Positions 1 through 9,719 of a DNA stretch of 64,000 nucleotides are shown one piece after another. The translations under genes and the position numbers were made by a program. Below the pieces are notes generated by a model that searched no databases, was not told the DNA's origin, and was given only the letters and a program-made list of their open reading frames with translations. The DNA comes from Acidipropionibacterium sp. Lineage in GTDB: Bacteria > Actinomycetota > Actinomycetes > Propionibacteriales > Propionibacteriaceae. The stretch lies in NCBI GenBank assembly GCA_022647765.1, contig JALCLH010000007.1, positions 155,486 through 219,485 on the forward strand, written 5' to 3'. How positions within the stretch are numbered: the first letter of the stretch is position 1; each line of letters opens with the position of its first letter.

Positions 1-2
1 AC

Positions 3-1512
3 TACGCCCCCGACGTGAAGGTGCAGACCGAGGACGACATGACGGCCTCGGCCGTGGTCCCCGCCGGCCTCACCGTGGGCCCGGAGAGTCTGTCGCGCAA
101 GGTGGTGGCCAATTGCGAGGCGCTGTTGTTCCAGCGCCCCGATGATGCGATCTATCGGGGCTATGATCGCCAGACCGAGCGCGATATGGCCGGGCGGGGG
201 TTGTTCATCTCGAACTATGAGCCGTTGACCCGCGCTGATGTCGCGCAGATGCGTGATGATGTGGTGGAGTTCTCGACGTTCTCGGCGCCGATGCGCCGGT
301 TCCTCTGCGAGTTCGCCGACTCCGACCCGGCGAAGGGACCGACATATGTGGTCTCGAGTGCGGATCCGCGGCTGATCGGCGGGGTGCGGTCGAAGAATCC
401 GCGGTATCTGCAGGTGCGCCCCGATATCTCGGATCCGCGGGCGACCCGGATCGCGGATCTGGCGTCGCATCTGTATCACCGCAGGCCGGTCGATCAGAGG
501 CTGCCGCTTCCGGTGGACATCGTGGCCGCGGGTCGGCGCAACAATCCTCCCGAGGACAGGATCCCGGCGCTGTGTGCTTACAATCCGTTGCATTACATGG
601 AGTTGCCGGAGTTGTTCATGGAGTTCATTTCCTCGATGACCGGCAAGAGCCCCTCGACGACGGGTGCGGGGTCGGAGGGGGCGCTCACCAAGGCTCCGTT
701 CAATGCGCTGCCGGCGGTGTTTGATCTGAATTCGTCGTTCCTGTCGTTCGTGTTGTGCGGGTATGACGGGTGGTTGTCCTCGGCGGGGTGTATCGGTCCG
801 AGGGTGCAGGTGGCCCACGACATCTCGCTGCTGGTCCCCGAGCTGTTCTCGCGGATGAGCCCGGGCGAGCGGGACGCCAGGGACGCTGATTGCCGGGGGG
901 TATTTGGAGAAGCTGGCCGATTACGAGTTCGAGGGTGAGATGATCCCGGCGTCGCGGTTGGGGTATCGGATGACCGGGAAGTTCATGAGGATGTTCTTCG
1001 GGCGGATCTTCCTGCACCCGGACACGATCTTCACTCCGGAGATGCTGCGCCCGGAGTTGCAGGATCCGCGGGTGTTCGCGGATTCGGTGCGGGTCATCGC
1101 GGCGACTCATGCCCGGGTCGCCAAGGCCTACTTCGCCGATGGCACGGTGGGGTTGGCCGTCCCGCCGATCCGGGCCCTGTTGGAGATCATGGCCCACGGA
1201 GCCTCTGCGGAGGGGTGGACGTTGGAGTCTGCGGAGTTGCGGGGGATGTTCACTCGGGAGTCGGTGCTGGCCGCGGACTGGTATGCGGCCCGGTTGGATG
1301 CCAAGCAGGCCGAGGATATTCGTCGGTGTGAGGCGGCGTTGGCTCATCTTCAGGAGTTCATCGACGATCCGCGCAACGAGTCTGCGGCCGCCGAGATCGG
1401 TGCCGACCAGCGGATAGCGGAGAGTCGGGCCTACTTGGAGAAGGTGTCCGCCCCGTCGTATCGGCAGTTGCTGGTGGGGACCCTGGGACGCCAGGCCGAA
1501 TTCCGCCTCTGA
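3..1512 (+). CDS. Probable PPi-type phosphoenolpyruvate carboxykinase, C-terminal part, interrupted by a frameshift
   Basis: The 5' end lies outside the window, so only about the last 500 residues are visible. The segment GKSPSTTGAGSEGALTK near residue 210 of the visible part looks like a nucleotide or phosphate-binding loop and recalls the large PPi-dependent PEP carboxykinases of propionibacteria and Entamoeba. That enzyme interconverts oxaloacetate plus PPi with PEP, CO2 and phosphate. The reading frame changes between about 868 and 890. Upstream it reads in frame 3 to the motif FSRMSPGER; downstream frame 1 continues as LIAGGYLEKLADYEFEGE and runs to the stop at 1512. Both halves look fully conserved, so a single-base sequencing error next to a GC-rich run is likelier than a true pseudogene. 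The family assignment is from memory of the family and is moderately secure. Confidence 0.6.
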
Positions 1513-1550
1513 GGGAGTCGGCCAGGCCTAGTCCAGGAGAGTGCCGGGTC

Positions 1551-3041
1551 TCAGTTGGAGACCACCGGGCGGTCGCGACCCATCGTGGTGGTGACCGCCC
1601 AGCCGGTGTCGATGTCGGTGATCGTCGCGCTCACCATTCCCGACGGGTCGATGATGTAGCTCTCCTGGACCTGGTGGCCGTTCTCGACGGCGCGCACCTG
1701 CGAGGCGTCGACGGCCCGACCGGCGGCGTCCTGAAGGGCCGCGTCCAGGGGCACCACGATCTGGGCGAAGGGGGTGAGGTCGCCGCGCGGGGTGCCGTCG
1801 GCGTCGGTGCGGGAGAACTCGACGAACCGGTAGACGCCGACATTGTGGCGGCTGCGGTATCGGCGAGTGATGGTGACCGGGGAGTCCAAGCGCAGGCTCT
1901 GGTCGGCAAGCACGTCGAAGGCGACCTGCTGGCCCCAGTTGGTCTCCCGGAACACCCCGAAGCCGCGCGACAGCCGGTCGCGGACGCTGTGCGGGGAGGT
2001 CGGATCGGCTGCGATTGCCAGCCCGATGGCGGTGGATCCGGTGGGGCTGGGGGAGCGGTGCACCCGGCGTCCGAACAGGCTGCGGATTCGTCGGGAGACC
2101 AGCGGCAGGGCAGTCCCCCCGCCGACCATGTCGATTCCAGCGATGTCCGAGGCGGCGGGATCGCACTGCAGCAGCCGGCTGAGCGGCTCCATCACGGCCA
2201 GGCTGCGATCCACCAGCGGCTGGCAGGCGGTCTCGAAATCGGCCACTGGGATGCGGACGGTCTGATCGGGCAGGTCGACCAGCACATTGCGCGACTGCGG
2301 CCGGACGCCCTCCTTGGCGAGCCGGCAGACCTCCAGCAGGGCGTCCTGGCCGGGCAGCGGACCGTTGACCCGGCCGGCGACCAGGCCGGCCAGCACCTGG
2401 TCGAAGTCGTCGCCGCCGAGGTCGTTGAGCCCGACCGAGTCGATCACCTCGCCGGTGGTGCCCGACAGGTCGACCAGCGAGGCGTCGAAGGTGCCCCCGC
2501 CCAGGTCGTAGATGATGACCCGGGTGCGCCGGGAGTTGAGGGTCCTCGACTGGCGCAGGGAGTACTCCAGGCCGGCCGCCGAGGGTTCGTTCATCATCCC
2601 GAGCACCGCGAACCCGGCGGCCTTGAAGGCCTCCATGGTGACGAATCGCTGGCCGGTGTGGGCATGGGCCGGGACCCCGATCACCGCCCGTAACTGGCCT
2701 TGGATGCCGTTGAGACGGATCTGGCCGGCGACATGGCCGAGGTACGAGGCGAGCAGCTCGCCGATCGGCAGCGTCGTCTCGCCGATGTGGACCGGGGTGG
2801 AGAAGGTGACCGAGGGGCTGGCCAGCGCGCGTTTGACCGACCGTATCCCCGGATGCCCCTGAGAGAGGGCCTCGGCGGCCGCGAAACCGTGCACCAGCTC
2901 GCCGTCGACCAGGGCGGTGAGGCTGGGGATGTGGTCGTGCGAGTCCCCGTCCTGGTCCGGGAAGGACATCACGGGGAAGTTTCCACGGTCAGCGGAGGCG
3001 ACCACCGTGTGGGTGGTTCCAAGGTCAATGCCGAGATCCAT
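1551..3041 (-). CDS. Hsp70/DnaK-like chaperone ATPase, short form
   Basis: The protein has 496 residues. It starts with the Hsp70 phosphate-1 motif (DLGIDLGTTHTVVA) and contains the phosphate-2 motif (YDLGGGTFDASL, about residues 178-189) and an adenosine-site motif (DMVGGGTALPLV, about 304-315). This is a complete actin-fold ATPase domain. The part after about residue 370 is a beta-rich region shorter than the substrate domain of DnaK, which is normally 610-640 residues in all, and there is no EEVD-like tail. It is therefore an Hsp70 paralogue rather than housekeeping DnaK, and no DnaJ or GrpE gene is adjacent. It converges on the PEP carboxykinase gene with a 38-base gap and follows the PAC2 gene on the same strand. 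Its client is unknown. Confidence 0.85.
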   Translation of the reverse strand: MDLGIDLGTTHTVVASADRGNFPVMSFPDQDGDSHDHIPSLTALVDGELVHGFAAAEALSQGHPGIRSVKRALASPSVTFSTPVHIGETTLPIGELLASYLGHVAGQIRLNGIQGQLRAVIGVPAHAHTGQRFVTMEAFKAAGFAVLGMMNEPSAAGLEYSLRQSRTLNSRRTRVIIYDLGGGTFDASLVDLSGTTGEVIDSVGLNDLGGDDFDQVLAGLVAGRVNGPLPGQDALLEVCRLAKEGVRPQSRNVLVDLPDQTVRIPVADFETACQPLVDRSLAVMEPLSRLLQCDPAASDIAGIDMVGGGTALPLVSRRIRSLFGRRVHRSPSPTGSTAIGLAIAADPTSPHSVRDRLSRGFGVFRETNWGQQVAFDVLADQSLRLDSPVTITRRYRSRHNVGVYRFVEFSRTDADGTPRGDLTPFAQIVVPLDAALQDAAGRAVDASQVRAVENGHQVQESYIIDPSGMVSATITDIDTGWAVTTTMGRDRPVVSN

Positions 3042-3070
3042 GGGGCTGAGCCTAGACCCGGCATTCCTCG

Positions 3071-3089
3071 GCCCGGCGCAGCGCCGGGC
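3071..3089 (-). terminator. GC-rich hairpin after the PAC2 gene
   Basis: GCCCGGC and GCCGGGC pair around a 5-base loop, beginning six bases beyond the PAC2 stop codon. There is no T-run, which is usual for high-GC actinobacterial terminators. It could equally attenuate transcription running on into the Hsp70-like gene. Confidence 0.4.
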
Positions 3090-3095
3090 GGGGTA

Positions 3096-4169
3096 TCAGG
3101 AGTGCCAGGAATCGTCGCCGTGACGGGGCCGGTAGGGGCCCTGATCGTCGCCGTCTCCCTCGTCGTGGGGCTCGGGGGAGTCGGATCCCTCCTCCGAGCT
3201 GCGGTTCTGGTCGCCGCGCTTGGCGCTCGGCCCGTCGGCGGGGTCGGCGTCCCGGTCCGAATGCTGCCCCTGGGCGTCGGCGTCGTCTATCGATCGCAGG
3301 AAGGCCTCGGCCTCGGCGCCGATGTCGTCGGCGCTGGGCAGCATCACCTGCTTCGACTCGATCTCGCGCTGGTCGTGCTGGCTGTCGTACTGCTCCTCGA
3401 GGGTGTGGATCATCGCGGACAGCTCCTCGGAGCCGTTGACTTGGCTGGTGATCTGGGCGCGCACCACCCCGGCCGCCATCGCCAGGGCGTGGCTGGGCAG
3501 GGCGAGCCCGGTGGTCTTGCGGATGGCGTCGAGCATCCCGCGGGCGGCGTCCGGATAGTCCAGATCCGACAGATAGTGGGGGACGTGAGCGGCCAGCCCG
3601 AGGACGTCGTGGCCGTGTTCGCCCAGGCGCTGCGAAAGCATCGCGGGGAAGGACGCCGGCATCTGGATCCGGCCGAAGGGGGACTCCTCGCCGAGGATGA
3701 GCTCGGGTCGGTTGGCCCACCGGGTCACCTGCACCGGGCGGGTGTGCGGAGCGGCCATCGGAATCGACAGGGTGACGATGCTCAGCCTCACATTGGTCTG
3801 CTCGACGATCTCCTCGATGGCCCGTGCCACCGCCTCCCAGCGCAGCGCGGGTTCGGGGCCGTCCAGCAGCAGGAATCGCTGGTCGAGCTCGTCCGTCACC
3901 TCGTAGAGGGTGAGTTCGGGAGCCTGGTAGCCCTCGAAGTGGTTCTCATCGAAGACGATCGGCGGCCGGGAGTCGCGATGATCGAGGATCTCGTCGAGGG
4001 GGAAGCTGCCGAGGGTGCGGTGCGCGAGCTCGGCCAGCAGGCTCTGGCGCAGCAGATGCTGGGCGTGGCCGGCGTCGATGAAGGCCCCCAGCGTCATCAC
4101 CAGGGTCGACACGTCCAGCTCGCTGGGATCCACCTCGGGACGCCAGCTGAACAGCTGATCGTCAGTCAT
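3096..4169 (-). CDS. PAC2-family protein (proteasome-assembly-chaperone-like)
   Basis: The protein has 357 residues. The ATG at 4169 is preceded by CAGGAGG at ideal spacing, which decides the start over longer upstream versions. The first 270 residues match the actinobacterial PAC2 family (related to archaeal and eukaryotic proteasome assembly chaperones), with segments such as ILDHRDSRPPIVFDENHFEGY and LGLAAHVPHYLSDLDYPDAA. The last 70 residues are acidic, charged and probably disordered. Many actinobacteria encode PAC2 proteins whether or not they have a proteasome. The role is not established, and no proteasome gene lies in the window. Confidence 0.8.
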   Translation of the reverse strand: MTDDQLFSWRPEVDPSELDVSTLVMTLGAFIDAGHAQHLLRQSLLAELAHRTLGSFPLDEILDHRDSRPPIVFDENHFEGYQAPELTLYEVTDELDQRFLLLDGPEPALRWEAVARAIEEIVEQTNVRLSIVTLSIPMAAPHTRPVQVTRWANRPELILGEESPFGRIQMPASFPAMLSQRLGEHGHDVLGLAAHVPHYLSDLDYPDAARGMLDAIRKTTGLALPSHALAMAAGVVRAQITSQVNGSEELSAMIHTLEEQYDSQHDQREIESKQVMLPSADDIGAEAEAFLRSIDDADAQGQHSDRDADPADGPSAKRGDQNRSSEEGSDSPEPHDEGDGDDQGPYRPRHGDDSWHS

Positions 4170-4287
4170 GATGCCTCCTGTCTCCCCAGCACATGCTCGG
4201 GCCACAGTCCCAAGAACAGCACGGCTATGGGTGATATTCCAGCAGACGGCCCGATGACAGGCGACGGCGACCGGTACATTTGCGCAC

Positions 4288-4728
4288 ATGGACGGGCTGT
4301 GGGTGCCGGTGGCCGACGATCCCCGGGGCGGGTTTGCGGTGCGGGAGTCGCAGCTGTTCGAGCGCTTCTCGCACAGTTCGGGGCCGGGCGGCCAGGGGGT
4401 CAACACCTCCTCCTCCCGGGTCGAGCTGAGCCTCGACGTGGCCGGCTGCCCCGACATTCCCGAGTCTCTGCGGCCCCGGCTGCTGGCGGCCATGGAGCAC
4501 CGGCTGGTCGATGGCGTTCTCACCGTCTCCGCCTCCCAGTACCGCGAGCAGTTGTCGAACCGGAGGGCCGCCCGGCAGCGGATGTCGGAGCTGCTGGGCC
4601 GGGCCGCGAAGCCCAGCAGGGCGCGGCGCCGCACCCGTCCGACAAGGGGATCGGTGCGACGCCGGGGAGAGGCCAAAAGACGCCGGTCCCAGCTCAAGGC
4701 GACTCGGAGGGCTCCCAGGGACTGGTGA
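4288..4728 (+). CDS. arfB: Alternative ribosome-rescue peptidyl-tRNA hydrolase ArfB/YaeJ
   Basis: The protein has 146 residues. It contains the release-factor-like catalytic motif GPGGQGVNT (residues 32-40) whose GGQ hydrolyses peptidyl-tRNA. It ends in a long, strongly basic tail (about residues 95-146, rich in R and K), which in ArfB enters the empty mRNA channel of stalled ribosomes. The length fits the family (about 140). No good ribosome-binding site precedes the ATG. TACATT at 4275-4280 sits just upstream like a -10 element, so the message may be nearly leaderless. Confidence 0.92.
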   Translation: MDGLWVPVADDPRGGFAVRESQLFERFSHSSGPGGQGVNTSSSRVELSLDVAGCPDIPESLRPRLLAAMEHRLVDGVLTVSASQYREQLSNRRAARQRMSELLGRAAKPSRARRRTRPTRGSVRRRGEAKRRRSQLKATRRAPRDW

Positions 4729-4806
4729 TCGCAGCGTGAGACAGGCGGCGCGGGCCGTCGTCGAGGGCTCGGTCCGTCTCTGTCAAAAATCACTGCCTCG
4801 AAAGTC

Positions 4807-4835
4807 TTGACCCACTGATCTTCGGCGCATACAGT
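4807..4835 (+). promoter_or_regulatory. Candidate sigma-70-type promoter of the beta-glucan operon
   Basis: TTGACC (4807-4812) and TACAGT (4830-4835) are separated by exactly 17 bases and point at the glycosyltransferase gene. The leader would be about 105 bases long. No strong hairpin or riboswitch was recognised in it. Confidence 0.5.
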
Positions 4836-4948
4836 CGATCGCATCGAGCGGCAATGAGGCGGGCTGATGACGCCTCTGCGGAGCGCGCATCCCCGCCTCC
4901 TATCCTTCGGGATCCCGGCATATCCAGGAGACAGACGAGGGGACCGTC

Positions 4949-6805
4949 ATGGCCACCGAACTCGACATGGTGGTGGGGGAAGCCACCGCCGATGCAATGG
5001 CATCGGAGCGAGAAAGAAATCACCAGATGTATTCGCCGGTGATGCAGCTTGTCACCTTCATCGCGACCGCCGGAATACTGGCCTATGCCGTGTTCCTGTT
5101 GAACCCCCGCAATCGGGGGGACATCCTGCCCTACGCGATCGTCATCATCGCCGAGGCAGTGCTCATTTTTCACGCGCTGATGGCGATGTGGATCATCATC
5201 TCTGGAATGAGAGGATCTCGGGCGTACTCCTATTACGTCGCGCGCCAGGAGATGTTCGTTCCGGAGATCATCGAGATCAGTTGCGACGTGCCCGAGGACT
5301 CGACTCAGTGGCCCATCCAGTTCGGCGGGAGGACGGTCGCCGTGGACATTCTCATCACCGTCTACGGTGAACCCGTCCAAGTGATCGAACGCACCGTGCG
5401 GGCCGCCTTGGCGGTGCGCGGACGTCACGCCACCTATATCCTCGACGACGGCGATTCCGACGAGGTGCGCGCTCTCGCCACCCGGGTGGGCTGCCACTAT
5501 ATTCGCCGGCTCACCCACAACGGCGCGAAGGCGGGAAACATCAACAATGCGCTGACGGTTGCCAAGGGCGAGTTCTTCGTCATTCTCGACGCGGACTTCG
5601 TCCCCCGGCCCAACCTCATCGCGGAGATCCTGCCCCACATGGCCGATGAGCGGGTGGCGTTCGTGCAGACCCCGCAGGTGTACGGGAACATGCACAACAT
5701 CCTGTCGCGTGGCGCCGGATACATGCAGACCGTCTTCTACAAATACATCCAGACCGGCCGGAACCGATTCAATGCCGCCTTCTGCGTGGGCACCAATGTG
5801 ATGTTCCGGCGCTCGGCCGTATTGGAAATCGGAGGAATGTACACCGGCTCCAAGTCGGAGGACGTCTGGACCTCTCTGATGCTCCACGAGAATGGCTGGC
5901 GCTCGGTGTACACCCCCATCACGGTGGCGGTGGGGGACACCCCCGAGACCATCGAGGACTACAGCAAGCAACAACTGCGCTGGGCCACCGGCGGGTTCGA
6001 GATCCTGTTCACGCACAATCCGCTCAGTCCGCGTCGCAGACTCGCCGCCGGCCAGCGTCTGATGTACTTCGTCACCGCCAGTTTCTATCTGGTCGGTATC
6101 ACCCCGGGGCTGCTCATGACGGTGCCCCTGTTGGAGATCTTCTTCGATCTCCATCCGATGAACCTCACCGTCTCGTGGTGGCAGTGGCTGCTGTACTACT
6201 CCGGCTTCTACGTCATGCAGATAATACTGGCCTCGGTGGTGCTGGGGAGTTTCCGATGGGAGGTTCTGGTGCTGTCGGTGTGCTCATTCCCGATATATGC
6301 CAAGGCCCTGGTCAATGTTCTTCTCGGCGTCGACCAAGCGTGGTCGGTCACCGGTGCGGCCAGGAAGCGGGCCTCCGCCTTCAATTTCATGATTCCGCAG
6401 GTCCTCATCCTCGCCGTGGTGATTCTCGCCCTCGGAACATCCATCTGGCGCGACGCGAGGCTGGGTTTTCTCAATATCGCGACGGTATGGCTGGCCGTCA
6501 ATTTCATCTCCCTCATGATCTTCGTGTGGATCGGGATCCAGGAGGGGATCGACGCTCGGCGCTCGGTGGCCGGGACCGAGCCGGAGATCGAGACCGCCGC
6601 ATCGTCGGGGCGCCGCATGGCGCTGGTACCGGTGGTCGACCGCCATCGGATCGAGGGTGCCCGCCGCGACATCTCCACCGTGGCGGACACGGGGGAGCCC
6701 GACGCCATCGAGTGGCCCGACGACGACCCGATGGTGGCTCAACCGCTGCCCCGACGGTCGCACGACCCGAGTTCCGTGGAGCCGCCCAGGAGGGTTCGAT
6801 CATGA
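4949..6805 (+). CDS. Membrane glycosyltransferase family 2, cellulose/curdlan-synthase-like
   Basis: The protein has 618 residues, with ATG after GAGGGGACCGTC. Two N-terminal membrane segments (about residues 31-90) precede a cytosolic GT2 domain. The domain shows a DDGDSDE UDP-binding motif, the LDADF (DxD) motif, the acceptor region TPQVYGN, a GSKSEDV catalytic-base region and QQLRW, the Q(Q/R)xRW signature of processive beta-glycan synthases. Several more membrane helices follow (about 365-530). The tail is hydrophilic with no PilZ domain, so it is not the usual c-di-GMP-activated BcsA. The stop overlaps the next start by four bases (ATGA). With a GH81 beta-1,3-glucanase two genes downstream, a beta-1,3-glucan (curdlan-like) product is more likely than cellulose; this is inference. 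Confidence 0.85.
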   Translation: MATELDMVVGEATADAMASERERNHQMYSPVMQLVTFIATAGILAYAVFLLNPRNRGDILPYAIVIIAEAVLIFHALMAMWIIISGMRGSRAYSYYVARQEMFVPEIIEISCDVPEDSTQWPIQFGGRTVAVDILITVYGEPVQVIERTVRAALAVRGRHATYILDDGDSDEVRALATRVGCHYIRRLTHNGAKAGNINNALTVAKGEFFVILDADFVPRPNLIAEILPHMADERVAFVQTPQVYGNMHNILSRGAGYMQTVFYKYIQTGRNRFNAAFCVGTNVMFRRSAVLEIGGMYTGSKSEDVWTSLMLHENGWRSVYTPITVAVGDTPETIEDYSKQQLRWATGGFEILFTHNPLSPRRRLAAGQRLMYFVTASFYLVGITPGLLMTVPLLEIFFDLHPMNLTVSWWQWLLYYSGFYVMQIILASVVLGSFRWEVLVLSVCSFPIYAKALVNVLLGVDQAWSVTGAARKRASAFNFMIPQVLILAVVILALGTSIWRDARLGFLNIATVWLAVNFISLMIFVWIGIQEGIDARRSVAGTEPEIETAASSGRRMALVPVVDRHRIEGARRDISTVADTGEPDAIEWPDDDPMVAQPLPRRSHDPSSVEPPRRVRS

Positions 6806-7542
6806 CCATTGCCAACCGCCTCAAGCTGTTCCTCGGCCTGATCGCCGTTCTCCTGGTGGGGTCCTGCCTCATCCTGCTGTTCAACCAGCGCCAGTCCCGG
6901 GTCGACAGCAGACAGGCCAGCGTCCAGGCGCAGGTGGCCACGGTCGGCGCCGCCTACAGCGGGGTGGTGACCGACCTGAGAACGGCCAACGGCAAACGGG
7001 TGAACAAGGGCGATGTGCTCATGGTGACCGTCAGCCAGGACCTCCAGCAGGCCGTCGCGCTGGGCACCCGCCCGGCCAGCAACATCGCCATGGACGTCGA
7101 CATCAAGACCTCCACCATCACCTACAAGGCCGCCATCGGCGGGTACGTCTCGGGGCTGACGGCCAATGTCGGCAGCTTCGTGCCGGCCGGGAGCCAGATC
7201 GCCTCGGTGGTCGGCGACGGGATGCGCAGCGTCGTCGGCACCTTCGAGCTCGACCCCACCCAGTATCAGCGGGTTGAGATCGGCGCCCCGGTGGAGGTGC
7301 TGCTGCCCGACAACACCAGGCTGGGCGGCACGGTCAGCGACGTCGAGGTGGCCGGCTCCGCCGGGCCGCACACCACCACCCGGATCTCGGTGGCCTGCGC
7401 GGCCCTGGGGGACAAGCGATACCAGGCGATGGCCCGTCAGGGCAGCCCGGTCACGGCGATCGTCACGCTGCGCGACGATGGCATTCTCGCCGGCCCCACC
7501 GATGCCCTGATGACCTTCCTCACCAAGATCGGCCTGCGATGA
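6802..7542 (+). CDS. HlyD-like membrane-anchored accessory protein of the glucan synthase
   Basis: The protein has 246 residues. It has one N-terminal membrane helix (residues 9-28) followed by a periplasm-type barrel-sandwich/lipoyl-like hybrid domain, with repeats such as YSGVVTDLRTANGKRVNKGD and YVSGLTANVGSFVPAGSQI. This matches membrane-fusion (HlyD) or Alg44-type extracytoplasmic domains. It overlaps both neighbours by four bases, so it is translationally coupled to the synthase and to the glucanase. In a Gram-positive cell it probably guides the nascent polysaccharide outside the membrane. Confidence 0.7.
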   Translation: MTIANRLKLFLGLIAVLLVGSCLILLFNQRQSRVDSRQASVQAQVATVGAAYSGVVTDLRTANGKRVNKGDVLMVTVSQDLQQAVALGTRPASNIAMDVDIKTSTITYKAAIGGYVSGLTANVGSFVPAGSQIASVVGDGMRSVVGTFELDPTQYQRVEIGAPVEVLLPDNTRLGGTVSDVEVAGSAGPHTTTRISVACAALGDKRYQAMARQGSPVTAIVTLRDDGILAGPTDALMTFLTKIGLR

Positions 7543-9624
7543 CCGGCCGTTCCCGCGGGTCCGCGGCCCCTCTCCTGATGCGCGTGGTGACGCCTGCGAT
7601 CGCACTGGCCCTGGCGCTGTCGGCGTGCAGCCCCGGCGGCCCCGATCAGAAGTCTCAGAAGACTCAGAAGGCTCCGTCTGGAACGGCTGCGCCGGCGCCG
7701 TCCGGAACATCTGGAGGAGATGCCTTCCTGACGGCCGCGCAGGTCAACCCCCTGGTGAGCAAGATCGGGAGCCGGACGGGGGCCGACCTCAAGCCGGCCC
7801 GGACGGCGGCCGGGCTGACGCCGCCGACCAACCGCTGGTTCTCCGGTCTGGTCTTCGGACCCACCCCCAACGCCGTCTTCCCGCTGCCGCTGACATTCGG
7901 TCTCGACGGGGCCGGGTTCGGCTTCGGCCTGCCGGAGGTCACCACGGCCCCGAAGGTCATCATGGGCGGCTACCGTCCGGTGATCCAGATCGGTCTGGGG
8001 GCCGACTCCTGGCAGCTCACCCGCTATGACGAGATGTCGGTGACCCTCACCGCCCGAAAGCAGGGCGCGGCGATCGCGACCGTGACCCTTGCCCAGGGAT
8101 CCCCGTTCATCACCGTTGCCGCGCTCGGCGAGCGCCGGCTCAGCACCAATCTGCCCTTCGCCGGAACGGGCTCGAACTGGTCGGTCAAAGGCGGCGAGGA
8201 CACCTATGCGCTCACCGGATCGGACGGCGTCTCGGTCTCGGGGACGGCCGTGACCGTACCCGACAAGGGCCATGTCACTTTCTATCCGCTGCCCAGCGGG
8301 GGAGACGCCGCCGCTCTCTCCCGACTGGCCGCCAGCCCGCTGAGATCCACCGCGTCGTCGTACCAGGAGAGTGGCGGGACGGTGACCACTCGCCTCGCCT
8401 ACACCACCGAGGACGGGTCGGCCACCGCCTTCGCCGCCCTGCCTCATCAGCAGGGGGATCAGCAGCGCTGCGACCTGGGCAGCTATCGCAGCGTGCTGGG
8501 CACCATGACCCTGTGCCAGGGCACCGCACTGAGCTGGACCAGCAAGACCTACCCGGCCTCCGCCCAGCTGGACCTGTCCGGGCTGGACCAGAGCCGACGC
8601 GCTACCTTGCGCAAGCAGGTCGATGCCGACGTTGCGGCCCTCAAGCCGTATCCCGCCGATACCTATTTCGGCGGGAAGGCGATGTACCGGGACGCCCAGC
8701 TCTACACCATCGCCCGGCAGATCGGCGCCACGGCGTCCGCCGCCACCCTCAAGAAGCGGGTCGACTCGCAGCTCAGGAAGTGGGCCGATCCGTCCGGCTG
8801 CGGTTCCAGAACGAGCCTGTGCTTCTTCTACGACAAGACCAACAAGGGCATGGTCGGTCTGACCCCCTCGTTCGGGTCCGAGCAGTTCAACGATCACCAC
8901 TTCCACTACGGCTATTTCCTGTACGCGGCGGGAGTGATGGCCGCCGACGACCGTGATCTCATGACCGCCCTGCGGCCCGTGATGACCCTGCTGGCCGCCG
9001 ACATCGCCTCCCCCCGGGACACCGGCACCTTCCCGCAGCGGCGCAACTTCGACCCCTATGCGTCCCACTCCTGGGCCTCGGGCACCTCGCCCTTCGGCGA
9101 CGGCAACAACCAGGAGTCGGTGAGCGAGGCCGTCAACGCCTGGGTGGGACTGGGCCTGTGGGCGAAAGGCCGCGGGGGACCAAGGGCTGGCGGGGGAGGC
9201 CAGCTGGATGCAGGCGCTGGAGATCCAGTCCTCGCTGGCCTACTGGACGAACTTCAACACCGCCGATCCGCTCTACAAGGGCTTCCCGCACACCATCACG
9301 CCGCTGGTGTGGGGAGGCAAACGCGACTACGCCACCTGGTTCTCGCCGGAGCCGGCCGCTGCCCTGGCCATTGTGCTGATCCCGATGAATCCGTCGTCGG
9401 GCTACCTGGGGGTCGACCCGAAACGGATCGGAATCAACCTCAAGGAGGCCCTCGGTACCAAGGGCTACAACCAGACCTATGGCGATCTGCTCCTGCTGTA
9501 CTCCGCACTTCAGGGGCCGTCCCAGCGAGACGCCGCCGTCGCCAAGGCGTCCTCCCTCAGCTCGATCGACGACTCGCTGACCCGCAGCTACATCCTGGCC
9601 TATCTGTACAGCCTGAAGTTCTGA
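7539..9624 (+). CDS. Secreted GH81 endo-beta-1,3-glucanase lipoprotein, with a frameshift
   Basis: The signal peptide ends in the lipobox LSAC (residues 25-28), so the protein should be lipid-anchored outside the cell. GH81 signatures are FNDHHFHYGYFLYAAG and NNQESVSEAVNAW, where family 81 has its catalytic acids. Near 9165-9177, beside CGCGGGGGA, the frame shifts. The original frame runs into an unrelated proline/glycine-rich tail, while the other frame continues GDQGLAGEASWMQALEIQSSLAYW to a stop at 9624. The joined length (about 695 residues) is normal for GH81. Such glucanases in exopolysaccharide operons usually trim or edit the polymer. The shift is probably a homopolymer error. Confidence 0.82.
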
Positions 9625-9653
9625 GGATCCGGCCCCGGGATGCACTGACGTGA

Positions 9654-9694
9654 AACGCCCTCGCGCCGGGCTGTGAGCTCGACGCGGGGGCGTT
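9654..9694. terminator. Bidirectional terminator hairpin
   Basis: AACGCCC pairs with GGGCGTT and an inner CGCG with CGCG across a T-G mismatch. It lies between the convergent glucanase and permease genes. Confidence 0.6.
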
Positions 9695-9719
9695 CCTGGT
9701 TCGTTGCGGGGGAGTGAGG

